Shown: positions 14,601 to 21,344 of the stretch, in pieces | Layout of the letters: the number at the start of each line of letters is the position of its first letter | Numbering within the stretch: position 1 is the first letter of the stretch | Source of the DNA: JACQKT01 sp038063055 | Lineage (GTDB): Bacteria; Patescibacteriota; Minisyncoccia; UBA6257; 2-01-FULL-56-20 | Assembly: GCA_038063055.1 (NCBI GenBank) | Contig: JBBTVY010000017.1 | Span: forward strand, 1 to 21,344 | Length of the DNA stretch: 21,344 nucleotides | Direction of reading: 5' to 3' | Notes under the pieces: generated by a model | Told to the model about the DNA's origin: nothing | What the model saw: only the letters and a program-made list of their open reading frames with translations | Databases searched by the model: none | Translations under genes and position numbers: made by a program

Positions 14601-15604
14601 CGTTTATTCAGTAAGGTCTGTTTGTATTTGTCCAAATGGTCAAGAATCAGTCCTGTGCCCTTGGCCACGCAGAAAAGCGGGTCTTCGGCCACATAAGTGG
14701 AAACGCCCAGAAATCTTTCGAAAAATTCGGGAAGGTAATGAATCTGGGCGCTGCCGCCCGAAAGAATTATTCCTTTTTCCATTATGTCCGCCACCAACTC
14801 CGGAGGAGTGACGTTGAAAACGTTCTGTACGGAACCGGCTATTTCCATCAGATATGGATTCAGCGCTTCGGACATTTCGTTGCTGTTTATTACCATGTCT
14901 TTCGGCAAACCGGTTATCAGGTTCCGTCCGCGGAACTGGTATTCCATTTTTTCTTTAACCGGCAACGCGGAGCCTATTTCGATTTTTATCTGTTCGGCCG
15001 TCTGTTCTCCGATAGCCATGGAATATTTCTTTTTGACGTAATCGGCGATTGCCTGGTCGAATTTGTTGCCGGCCACGCGGAGACTCGTCCAGGAAACAAT
15101 ATTGCCGAGCGCAATGACCGCGACTTCGGAAGTTCCGCCGCCCATGTTTATTACCATATGGCCGGACCTGGCATTAATCGGTATTCCGGCGCCCAGAGCC
15201 GCCAAAACCGGTTCGCGGACTATGAAAGCGTTTCTGGCGCCGGCTTCTTTGGCGGCGTTTATGACGGCGCGGCGTTCCGTCTGGGTTACCCCAGCCGGCA
15301 CGGAGATTATCACATCCGGTTTGAAAAAGTTGAAACGGCCTATGGCTTTTGAAATGAAATAGGTTAAAAGCGCTTTTGTAATGTAGTAATCGGCGATAAC
15401 CCCGTCTTTAAGCGGGCGGTAAGCCACTATTTCTTCCGGCGTGCGGCCTATCATCTCTTTGGCTTCAACGCCGACGGCCAGAACGGAATTGTCCGGCCTC
15501 CGAAGCGCGACAATGGTCGGCTCGTTTATGATAAAGCCCTTTCCGGGAACGAAGACCACAGTATTGGCTGTGCCCAGGTCGATTCCGATTTTTCTCGTGA
15601 ACAT
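14597..15604 (-). CDS. mreB: Rod-shape-determining actin homologue MreB
   Basis: 335 residues, normal for MreB. Phosphate-1 motif IGIDLGTANT (6-15), PAGVTQTERRAV, catalytic-type Glu in REPVLAALGAG (E131), phosphate-2 region MVINMGGGTSEVAVIALG (150-167), adenosine motif IILSGGSAQI and the end EDPLFCVAKGTG are all clear. MreB filaments direct lateral cell-wall synthesis. The phosphate-2 Asp (DIGGGT in most MreB) is Asn153 here (codon AAC at 15146-15148), and the usual GGDxFD reads AGNKFD; both changes could lower ATP turnover. It directly follows murA, a wall-precursor gene. mreC and mreD are not adjacent. A promoter with 7 nt between the -10 and the ATG may give a leaderless mRNA. Confidence 0.96.
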   Translation of the reverse strand: MFTRKIGIDLGTANTVVFVPGKGFIINEPTIVALRRPDNSVLAVGVEAKEMIGRTPEEIVAYRPLKDGVIADYYITKALLTYFISKAIGRFNFFKPDVIISVPAGVTQTERRAVINAAKEAGARNAFIVREPVLAALGAGIPINARSGHMVINMGGGTSEVAVIALGNIVSWTSLRVAGNKFDQAIADYVKKKYSMAIGEQTAEQIKIEIGSALPVKEKMEYQFRGRNLITGLPKDMVINSNEMSEALNPYLMEIAGSVQNVFNVTPPELVADIMEKGIILSGGSAQIHYLPEFFERFLGVSTYVAEDPLFCVAKGTGLILDHLDKYKQTLLNKR

Positions 15605-15611
15605 CAGATGT

Positions 15612-15640
15612 ATTTAAAGGCAAAAACAGCCCCGAGTCAA
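15612..15640 (-). promoter_or_regulatory. Candidate mreB promoter, possibly leaderless
   Basis: Minus-strand TTGACT (15635-15640), a 17-nt spacer and TTAAAT (15612-15617) resemble a sigma-70 promoter. The -10 ends 7 nt before the mreB ATG (15604), so transcription would begin at or next to the start codon. It lies between the murA stop and mreB. Confidence 0.45.
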
Positions 15641-15663
15641 TCGGAATAAACCTGTTTTCGCGA

Positions 15664-17019
15664 TTAGCTTCTTGTGATTTGGGCGCCGAGCTTTCCGAGC
15701 CGTTCGTCGATTTTTTCGTATCCCCTGTCTATTTCTTCGATGCCGTCTATTTCGGATTCGCCTTCAGCCACAAGAGCGGCGATTACGTTAACGATGCCGG
15801 AGCGCAGGTCCCTTACTTCCATTTTATTCCCCCTCAGTTTTGTCGGTCCGGTAATTTGAGCGAGATGGTATGACCCGGCGCCGTTGAATTTACGGGGTGA
15901 ATTTTGCGGCCTGTCTTCGAAAATTTCTATTTTGGCTCCAAGCGAATTAAGGTCTTTGACGTAGCCGAATCTGTCCTCATAAATCGTTTCATGGATTTTT
16001 GAAACGCCGTTCGCCTGCGTCAGGACTACGGCAAGCGGCTGCTGCCAGTCGGTCATGAATCCGGGATGCACGGCTGTTTCGATATCGAGCGGTTTCAGGT
16101 AATTCGGCTTGCCCGCCGACTTGTCCGCCGGAGCTTTGGCGTCGGCGGGAGCTTTAGCGGAGGATGGCCGCCAAAACAATATGCCATCCGGAACGACTTT
16201 GTATTCGGCGCCCAGCCGCCTCACGACATTCAAAAAAGTAATCAAATGGTCCTGAATCGCCTCGCGGACCAAAATCTTTCCGTTGGTCGCTATGGCCAGA
16301 CAGGCGAATGAAACCGCTTCGTTTCTGTCCGGTAAAATTTTGTGATTGACGCCGTAGAGGCGCGCAACTCCTTCGATATAAAAATCGCGGTTGGCTCCGA
16401 GCTCGATGATTGCGCCCATTTTTTGGAGCATTTTAACCATATCTATGACTTCCGGCTCGAGCGCGGCGTTCCGGAGAACGGTTTTCCCTTTCGCCATAAC
16501 GGCGGCCAATATCGCGTTTTCGGTGGCGCCGACGCTTGGAAAATAAAATTCGATTTCGGCGCCGTGGAGACCGTTTTTGGCCGTGGCCAGATAACTTTCC
16601 GAACTTATTTTTATTTCGGCTCCCATGGCTTCAAGCGCTTTTATATGAAGGTCCACGGGCCGCGGTCCAAGTTTGTCCCCGCCGAGAATCGGGACTTCCG
16701 CCTCGCCGACCCGCGCCAGAAGGGGCCCCAGCGCTAAAATGGGAATTCTGTTTCTTCTGCTCAAATGAGAAACTTTGTTGTTTTTTATTTCCGGAGTTTC
16801 GATGGTCAGACGCGGGCCCGCGATTTCAATTTTACTGCCGATGTCGCGGCAAAGTTCCGCCGTTATTTCGGTATCCCCGATATCCGGAAAATTATCAAGG
16901 ACGCACGGCTCGCTAGTCAAAAGAGAAGCGACCATCATCTTGGTCGCCGCGTTTTTGGCTCCGCTCAAACGTATTTCCCCTTCAAGCGGCTTGCCGCCTT
17001 TAACCGTAAATTTTGCCAT
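15664..17019 (-). CDS. murA: UDP-GlcNAc 1-carboxyvinyltransferase MurA (Asp115 type)
   Basis: 451 residues. It transfers enolpyruvate to UDP-GlcNAc, the first committed step of peptidoglycan synthesis. Clear motifs: LSGAKNAATK with Lys22 and Asn23, ILALGPLLARVG, RPVDLHIKALEAMGAEI with Arg120, SVGATENAILAAVMAKG, LPDRNEA, HPGFMTDWQQPL with the general-base Asp324, ETIYEDRFGYV, EVRDLRSG with Arg406, and IDRGYEKIDERLGKLGA. The active-site loop reads GGDKLGPRPVDLH: residue 115 is Asp (codon at 16675-16677) where E. coli has Cys115, the residue alkylated by fosfomycin. Its length exceeds the usual 417-430 because of an Ala/Lys/Pro-rich insertion at about 286-305. It starts inside the end of glyS (20-nt overlap). 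Confidence 0.97.
   Translation of the reverse strand: MAKFTVKGGKPLEGEIRLSGAKNAATKMMVASLLTSEPCVLDNFPDIGDTEITAELCRDIGSKIEIAGPRLTIETPEIKNNKVSHLSRRNRIPILALGPLLARVGEAEVPILGGDKLGPRPVDLHIKALEAMGAEIKISSESYLATAKNGLHGAEIEFYFPSVGATENAILAAVMAKGKTVLRNAALEPEVIDMVKMLQKMGAIIELGANRDFYIEGVARLYGVNHKILPDRNEAVSFACLAIATNGKILVREAIQDHLITFLNVVRRLGAEYKVVPDGILFWRPSSAKAPADAKAPADKSAGKPNYLKPLDIETAVHPGFMTDWQQPLAVVLTQANGVSKIHETIYEDRFGYVKDLNSLGAKIEIFEDRPQNSPRKFNGAGSYHLAQITGPTKLRGNKMEVRDLRSGIVNVIAALVAEGESEIDGIEEIDRGYEKIDERLGKLGAQITRS
16105..16164 (-). repeat. In-frame imperfect 18-bp repeat insertion in murA
   Basis: Codes for residues 286-305 (SSAKAPADAKAPADKSAGKP). Two 18-nt units, GCTAAAGCTCCCGCCGAC and GCCAAAGCTCCGGCGGAC, match at 15 of 18 positions, followed by a related shorter piece. 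The segment sits just before the conserved LKPLDIETAVHPGF, in a surface loop where most MurA proteins have no such residues. Low-complexity Ala/Lys/Pro/Asp coding and GC-rich composition contrast with the flanks. Confidence 0.75.
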
Positions 17020-18307
17020 TTATATATTCCGCGAGTTCTTTTATTTTAACGCGTTCCTGCTTGGCTGTATCTCTGTCGCGGATGGTAGCGTCATTTTTTT
17101 CTAAACTGTCGAAGTCGACCGTAACGCAAAACGGCGTGCCGATTTCGTCCTGCGAATAATATCTTTTGCCAATGTTGCCGCGGTCGTCCCATGCGACGTT
17201 AAAATGTTTTCTCAAATCGTCGTGAATTTTTTTTGCCAACTTCACAAGTTCGGGTTTATTGGCAAGAAGCGGAAAAACCGCGGCTTTGTAAGGAGCGAGT
17301 TTAGGCGGGAGTTTTAAAATTACTCTTTCGTCGTCGTCAGTGTATGCGTCCAGAAGCGTTGCCAAAACCGAGCGGTCGAGTCCGAACGTCGGCTCGATTA
17401 CATGCGGATAGAATTCTTCGCCGGTTTCCGGGTCGCGGTACTTTAGACTTTGTCCCGAGAATTTTTCGTGGTTCTTCAAATCGAAATCGGTGCGGTAAGC
17501 CAAGCCATACAATTCTTTCTGCCCGAACGGATACTCGTACTCGAAATCAATCGTCCTTTTTGAATAATGCGCCCGTTCGCCGTCAGGAATTTCAACTTCG
17601 TGGACTTTTTTCGGATTGATACCCAAATCTTTCGTTATCCATTCCATCATTTCTTTTTGCCAGTACTTGAACCATTTTTCCCATTCTTTTTCTTCAACGA
17701 AATATTCGAATTCCATCAGGTCGAATTCGCGCGTCCTGAAAATGAAATTGCCGGGAGTTATTTCATTCCGAAAAGCTTTTCCTTGTGAAGCGATGCCGAA
17801 CGGCAATTTTCTCCTCGTTGTATCGAGAACGTTTTTAAAGTTAACAAACATCGCCTGCGCTATTTCCGGGCGGAGATAAACGGCATTGGCCTTTTCCTCG
17901 GCGGGGCCCAAAAAAGTTTTCAGCATCAGATTAAACTGCTTCGGTTGCGTAAATTGCCCTTTGGCTCCGCATTTTTCGCATGGCGAACCGAGGTCGATAG
18001 TGTCCACACGGAAACGCTCATGGCACTTCTTGCATTCCACAAGCGGGTCGAAAAAAGTTGAAAGATGCCCGCTCGCTTCCCATACTTTCGGATTCATTAT
18101 TAAGGCGGCGTCTATGCCGACCATATCGTCGCGGCGATGGACGAACCTGCTCCACCACAGCTGCCTGACGTTGTTTTTCAATTCGACGCCGAGCGGCCCG
18201 TAATCATAAGAGTTTGAAAGGCCTCCATAAATTTCAGAACCGGGAAAAATGAAACCTCTGCGTTTACAGAGAGATACTATTTTTTCCATTAGATTATTAT
18301 TATCCAT
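17000..18307 (-). CDS. glyS: Glycyl-tRNA synthetase, class II alpha2 type
   Basis: 435 residues from the chosen start. N-terminal LCKRRGFIFPGSEIYGGLSNSYDYGPLG is the hallmark of dimeric (alpha2) GlyRS. Zn-type Cys pairs appear in ECKKCHERF and PCEKCG. Class II motif 2 is in FRNEITPGNFIFRTREFDLMEFEYF and motif 3 in EPTFGLDRSVLATLLDAY. The C-terminal anticodon-binding domain begins about LAPYKAAVFPLL. It charges tRNA-Gly. This is the single-chain form, not the alpha2-beta2 glyQ/glyS pair of E. coli. The ATG at 18307 gives an N-terminus like that of Thermus GlyRS; an ATG at 18322 adds five residues and one at 18289 is also possible. The 3' end overlaps murA by 20 nt. Confidence 0.95.
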   Translation of the reverse strand: MDNNNLMEKIVSLCKRRGFIFPGSEIYGGLSNSYDYGPLGVELKNNVRQLWWSRFVHRRDDMVGIDAALIMNPKVWEASGHLSTFFDPLVECKKCHERFRVDTIDLGSPCEKCGAKGQFTQPKQFNLMLKTFLGPAEEKANAVYLRPEIAQAMFVNFKNVLDTTRRKLPFGIASQGKAFRNEITPGNFIFRTREFDLMEFEYFVEEKEWEKWFKYWQKEMMEWITKDLGINPKKVHEVEIPDGERAHYSKRTIDFEYEYPFGQKELYGLAYRTDFDLKNHEKFSGQSLKYRDPETGEEFYPHVIEPTFGLDRSVLATLLDAYTDDDERVILKLPPKLAPYKAAVFPLLANKPELVKLAKKIHDDLRKHFNVAWDDRGNIGKRYYSQDEIGTPFCVTVDFDSLEKNDATIRDRDTAKQERVKIKELAEYINGKIYG

Positions 18308-18345
18308 TTTCGTAAATTGCATTATTTATTATTCAAGTTTTCAGC

Positions 18346-20181
18346 TCATTGCTGAACTCTCCTGTCGGCCGAGGCGCTTATTGTCGTATCGTCCATCAGC
18401 ATCGTGGTCAGCGACTGGTATGAATCGCTGAACTGCGCGCCGACAAAATCATCCTGCCATTGAATTCCGGTATTGCCCAAAAAAGTTATGAACTGGCCGA
18501 CCTGGTTCAACGCCGGAGTCACTTCCACCTGGAAAATTCCTTCGGCCGGCTTGCTTATCACGCCCTTGGTGGCCATTAAATCGCCTACATCCCACGTTAC
18601 CTCTCCCGTCGATGAATTATAACTCGGCTGGCTGTCGGTGTTCGATTTAACGACGCCGGTCCAGCGCGCGCCCGATTGCAGGAAAGCAGAAACTTTGACC
18701 CCCGAAACGTCGGTGGAATAATTCGTCACTATCCAGTGAATGGTGTACTTGGTCGGCTGATTGACTCGCGGCGGATACGGCCCGCTGTTTAAAATGTTCG
18801 AGGTGGCGTCGCGCCACAGGGCTTTGGCCTGGATTTGCGCTTTGCCCGCTATTTTATTTTCAAGCGCCGCCGTTGAAACGGTTTTTGAAGCGTCAGTTCC
18901 CTGGGGAACCGTCGGCGAACTTATTTCCGATTGAAGTTTGACTATGTAATTTTTATCGCTGATGCGCCGTATGGGAAAATCTTTTTTAAGTTTAATGTCG
19001 ATGCTGACCGTCCCCTCTTCGCCCGGCGACAATTGGGCAAATGACGGGGCGTTGGCCACCATCCAGGTAAAAGTGTTTCTGATGGGATCGAAGGCGGCGT
19101 CCGTTCTCAAGGTTGAAAAATCCAGCATCTCTCCGGCAATCGACGCTTTTATTATGATGTTGGCGAAAGTCGCAACTGAATTGTTTTTGTAGTGAAGATT
19201 GTAAACCAGATTGTCGCCGGCGCGGGCGACGTAATCGGCGGAGCCGTTGACCGACAAAGAGAGGGAAAGCGGCGAAGAAGAAATTGAAATATTGGCCGTT
19301 TGCTCCGCTATCGTTAAAGTCCTGCCGCTGAAGGAAGTGGATATTGCTCCGTGAAATCCGAATGACAGCTGGTCGGCGCCGACAATGCTGCCGGTTATCG
19401 TCAGGATGCCGTTGGAGTTTTTGGACAACTTCCCTAAATCCCATTGATTGTCGCCGGAAAAAAGTTCGGCGCTGCTTTTTGCGAACTTGAATCCCGAGGG
19501 ATAATCTATTTTTAAAATTGCGTTGTTGCCGAAATCCTGCCCGGAGTTGTTCTGATATTTAACGATTAAATTGAAATTAGAACCGCTAAAAACATTTTGA
19601 GGCAATTCGAAGCTCAAATCAACCGCTTGCTGGCCGACGGACAAATCAATCCCGCTTTTACTTTCAAATTCCGCGGTTGAGCCGCCGAGCTGATACGATA
19701 GTTTGGCGTTAACGTATTTTATCGACTGACTGTCGCCGATGACCACCAGGCTGAAAACATTATCCGGATTGACGCTGCCGGGTCCCATGTCGCCGACATT
19801 TTTTTCTATAACCCTCTGGTCCGGAGAACTGCCGGGGCCCAAATAAGAAACATTATCGGGGAGATAAACCGAAAGAACCGCGTTTTTGAGGACCTGGTCC
19901 GAATAATTTGAAAAAGAAACCGTCAGGAGAAAAGGCTGGCCCGAAAAAATCTGGCCCGGTTTGGAAAATTCAACGCCGACATTGGCGCCGGAAGACCGCA
20001 TGAAAAAATAGTAATATCCAAAACCGGCTATTGAAGCCGCCAAAACGAAAACAGCCGCGACTTTTACGAAAGTTTTCATTGCAGAACCCCTGTCTTCTTC
20101 CGGCTCAAAATCTTTGAACTTTTCATCCTCTTTCCAAGGGGATTTGTTTTTTTCTTTTTTGGCAGAAATATCTGGAAACAT
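18346..20181 (-). CDS. Membrane-anchored DUF11-like surface protein
   Basis: 611 residues. A charged cytoplasmic N-terminus (1-36, rich in Lys/Glu/Asp) precedes one membrane helix (about 38-60). A long outside region of repeated beta-sandwich units follows. Repeating signs of DUF11/conserved-repeat domains are FSGQPFLLTVSFSNYSDQVLKNAVLSVYLPDNVSYL (near 83), FSGSNFNLIVKYQNNSGQDFGNNAILKIDYPSGF (near 200), ARAGDNLVYNLHYKNNSVATFANIIIKASI (near 315) and VNQPTKYTIHWIVTNYSTDVSGVKVSAFL (near 478), each followed by a W[DM]VG/WMV-type strand. There are no Cys and no catalytic motif. A structural or adhesive surface role is inferred. It lies between recO and glyS. The weak GGA 5 nt before the ATG is among the few possible Shine-Dalgarno sites here. 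Confidence 0.82.
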   Translation of the reverse strand: MFPDISAKKEKNKSPWKEDEKFKDFEPEEDRGSAMKTFVKVAAVFVLAASIAGFGYYYFFMRSSGANVGVEFSKPGQIFSGQPFLLTVSFSNYSDQVLKNAVLSVYLPDNVSYLGPGSSPDQRVIEKNVGDMGPGSVNPDNVFSLVVIGDSQSIKYVNAKLSYQLGGSTAEFESKSGIDLSVGQQAVDLSFELPQNVFSGSNFNLIVKYQNNSGQDFGNNAILKIDYPSGFKFAKSSAELFSGDNQWDLGKLSKNSNGILTITGSIVGADQLSFGFHGAISTSFSGRTLTIAEQTANISISSSPLSLSLSVNGSADYVARAGDNLVYNLHYKNNSVATFANIIIKASIAGEMLDFSTLRTDAAFDPIRNTFTWMVANAPSFAQLSPGEEGTVSIDIKLKKDFPIRRISDKNYIVKLQSEISSPTVPQGTDASKTVSTAALENKIAGKAQIQAKALWRDATSNILNSGPYPPRVNQPTKYTIHWIVTNYSTDVSGVKVSAFLQSGARWTGVVKSNTDSQPSYNSSTGEVTWDVGDLMATKGVISKPAEGIFQVEVTPALNQVGQFITFLGNTGIQWQDDFVGAQFSDSYQSLTTMLMDDTTISASADRRVQQ

Positions 20182-20207
20182 ATATTCCGATTTTTAATCG
20201 CTGGATG

Positions 20208-20705
20208 CTAATTTATATTTATGTATAGTACCTCGTCCGCGGGCAGTTTGGAAGCGCAGTTTTTGCAGAAAAATTCCTGGGTTCTCGGATGAAATGCGTC
20301 AATGGTTCCATGGCATCCCGCGCACGAAGCGAAATTTGGGTCCCAGCCGAGTATTCTCAGGGTTTCGCTCCATGAGAATGCGCCGGCGACCAGCATTTCC
20401 CAAATCCTGAATTCGGGTTCCGCTTCCGCAAGAACTTCGCCCAAAAAACGCAGCTCGGAAGGAGAAAAGGAAAGTTTTGATTTTTTCAGCGCATCAACCA
20501 CCTGCAGCCCGTTTTTTTCCACCAGCCGCAATTGAATCAGATTACCCGGCTGGAGATGGCCCGATAGCTTCGATGTTATTTTCCTTACGCTTTTCGCTTT
20601 GCCGGTTAATTTTCCAAAACGCTTGGTCAAAAAAACAACCCGCCCGTCCAGATTTCCATTGGGCAATCTGTCCAAAACAACCGCTTCGCTCAAATACTCC
20701 TGCAT
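20208..20705 (-). CDS. recO: DNA repair protein RecO, short form
   Basis: 165 residues from the ATG at 20705; a longer frame to 20756 would overlap the upstream gene and adds no family sequence, so the MQEYLSEAVVL start is preferred. The OB-fold N-terminus (EAVVLDRLPNGNLDGRVVFLTKRFGKLTGKAKSVRK) and a zinc-finger-like C-terminus (CAGCHG ... FFCKNC) are typical of RecO. It is shorter than E. coli RecO (242), with the middle helical region reduced. RecO binds single-stranded DNA and works with RecR to load RecA and to anneal strands. It begins 7 nt after the upstream membrane-protein gene, so the two are likely co-transcribed. It ends at TAG. Confidence 0.88.
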   Translation of the reverse strand: MQEYLSEAVVLDRLPNGNLDGRVVFLTKRFGKLTGKAKSVRKITSKLSGHLQPGNLIQLRLVEKNGLQVVDALKKSKLSFSPSELRFLGEVLAEAEPEFRIWEMLVAGAFSWSETLRILGWDPNFASCAGCHGTIDAFHPRTQEFFCKNCASKLPADEVLYININ

Positions 20706-20712
20706 TACAGAA

Positions 20713-21258
20713 TTAATTAAATTCCAACCAATGCCGCTTGATATGAAGCGTTTCAAGGACTAACCAACCTATCGCCATTAATGGCATTAAAAGGAGGAGT
20801 ATTTCTCCGAACCCAACAAGAATCGCAATGGACCAAACTAGCACAAGAACCAAAACTCCAGTGGTTGAAATAATCAAACCAATAGCCCCCCATTTTTTAT
20901 TTTTCCAAAACCCAATTGTTGCGAGAATAGAAATAACCCCCATCAAAAAAATTAAAGTAATTGGTGCGAGCCTCGAAACCAAATTATCTCTCTCGTATTG
21001 GGTCGTTTCTTTATTGTTGTTTTCAATATCTTTTACAATTTGCCCGTATTCTTTTTCGCATTGGGAAGTGTTTCCGCCCAGCTCTACACATTTATTAATA
21101 TATGCCTGGGGTGATGAAAAAATATCCGCGCGTTCCATACTCTTCGGAGAAAAATCGCTCCTAAAAGCCAGGTCAAGAGTCCTATTGGCATATGTAAAAC
21201 CAATAAAAACAAGAACAGCGCCGAATACAAGATGAGTCAAGATAATTAAAATTTTCAT
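20713..21258 (-). CDS. AT-rich four-helix membrane protein, unknown function
   Basis: 181 residues. Helix 1 lies at about 4-22. An outside-type loop (about 24-90) contains two Cys (CVELGGNTSQC), 10 residues apart, and charged sequence. Three more helices run to about residue 170 (LAPITLIFLMGVISILATIGF, WGAIGLIISTTGVLVLVLVW, FGEILLLLMPLMAIGWLVL). No motif or family is recognised. Sampled lines of this gene have about 35-37% G+C, clearly lower than most neighbouring coding sequence, so it may be of different origin. It is the first gene seen of the recO run. The ATG lies 7 nt past a candidate -10. Confidence 0.72.
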   Translation of the reverse strand: MKILIILTHLVFGAVLVFIGFTYANRTLDLAFRSDFSPKSMERADIFSSPQAYINKCVELGGNTSQCEKEYGQIVKDIENNNKETTQYERDNLVSRLAPITLIFLMGVISILATIGFWKNKKWGAIGLIISTTGVLVLVLVWSIAILVGFGEILLLLMPLMAIGWLVLETLHIKRHWLEFN

Positions 21259-21265
21259 GTTTCTT

Positions 21266-21274
21266 ATTTTAGCA
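21266..21274 (-). promoter_or_regulatory. Candidate extended -10 promoter, leaderless geometry
   Basis: Minus-strand TGC-TAAAAT (hexamer at 21266-21271) ends 7 nt before the ATG at 21258, the same spacing as at mreB. No convincing -35 is seen. Transcription would start at or near the ATG. Confidence 0.45.
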
Positions 21275-21321
21275 CATATTGCTTACTTAGTGCAGTATTC
21301 TTGAATTAGTCCGAACGCATT

Positions 21322-21340
21322 TCGCCGCCTGCGGCGGCGA
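21322..21340. repeat. Perfect 8-bp GC-rich hairpin at right edge
   Basis: Arms tcgccgcc (21322-21329) and ggcggcga (21333-21340) around loop tgc. It has no T tract on the minus strand within the window, so it could be a terminator of an upstream gene read on minus, or part of a dispersed GC-rich repeat cut by the edge. Confidence 0.5.
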
Positions 21341-21344
21341 GGAA

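Noticed and set aside
14636..15352. 238-codon open frame on the plus strand
   Set aside because: Antisense shadow of mreB; low-complexity aromatic-rich translation with no family features.
20706..20756. Upstream start for recO at 20756
   Set aside because: It would overlap the upstream membrane gene by about 44 nt and adds 17 residues without RecO similarity.

Overview
The window reads as one stretch of a small-genome, Patescibacteria-like (Candidate Phyla Radiation, probably Parcubacteria-type) chromosome. This assignment is an inference. It rests on gene content, on large surface proteins of types common in that group, on 5' ends that nearly all lack a Shine-Dalgarno motif, and on short in-frame repeat insertions in housekeeping genes. 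Code 11 fits: mreB, frr, the DUF11-like gene and the 154-residue gene all end at TGA, so the UGA=Gly code of Gracilibacteria/SR1 does not apply. All 19 supported genes lie on the minus strand and are transcribed right to left. There are no rRNA or tRNA genes, insertion sequences or CRISPR arrays, and no gene-free stretch exceeds about 110 bases.

Right half (about 21.26 to 11.24 kb): housekeeping and cell-envelope genes. In transcription order these are an AT-rich four-helix membrane protein, recO, a membrane-anchored DUF11-like surface protein, glycyl-tRNA synthetase, murA, mreB, holB (delta' clamp-loader subunit), frr, an RseP-type M50 protease and an RluA-family pseudouridine synthase. The genes are tightly packed: murA overlaps glyS by 20 nt and frr is 1 nt from rseP. 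MurA has Asp at the position of the fosfomycin-target Cys. MreB has Asn at the phosphate-2 Asp. MurA and RseP each carry a short in-frame repeat insertion.

Left half (about 11.2 to 0 kb): a type IV pilus and surface-adhesion locus. An AT-rich promoter region with a perfect DnaA-box sequence precedes two pilin paralogues. A membrane protein, PilB ATPase and PilC platform protein follow. Then come a 1318-residue pilin-like protein (prepilin leader, fibronectin-III-like repeats, three phage-collar-like His-rich modules, C-terminal membrane anchor), a small lipoprotein-like or membrane-anchored beta-domain protein, a pilin-like protein with a LamG lectin-like domain nested inside it, and a secreted protein with Trp-rich repeats that runs off the left edge.

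The most unusual part is the downstream end of the pilus locus. Canonical prepilin leaders are fused there to very large or lectin-like modules, which suggests pilus-associated adhesins for contact with another cell or surface. The 1318-residue gene also contains an almost perfect 657-bp in-frame tandem duplication, so this locus appears to be changing quickly. No retraction ATPase (pilT), pilMNO or recognisable active prepilin peptidase is present in the window.
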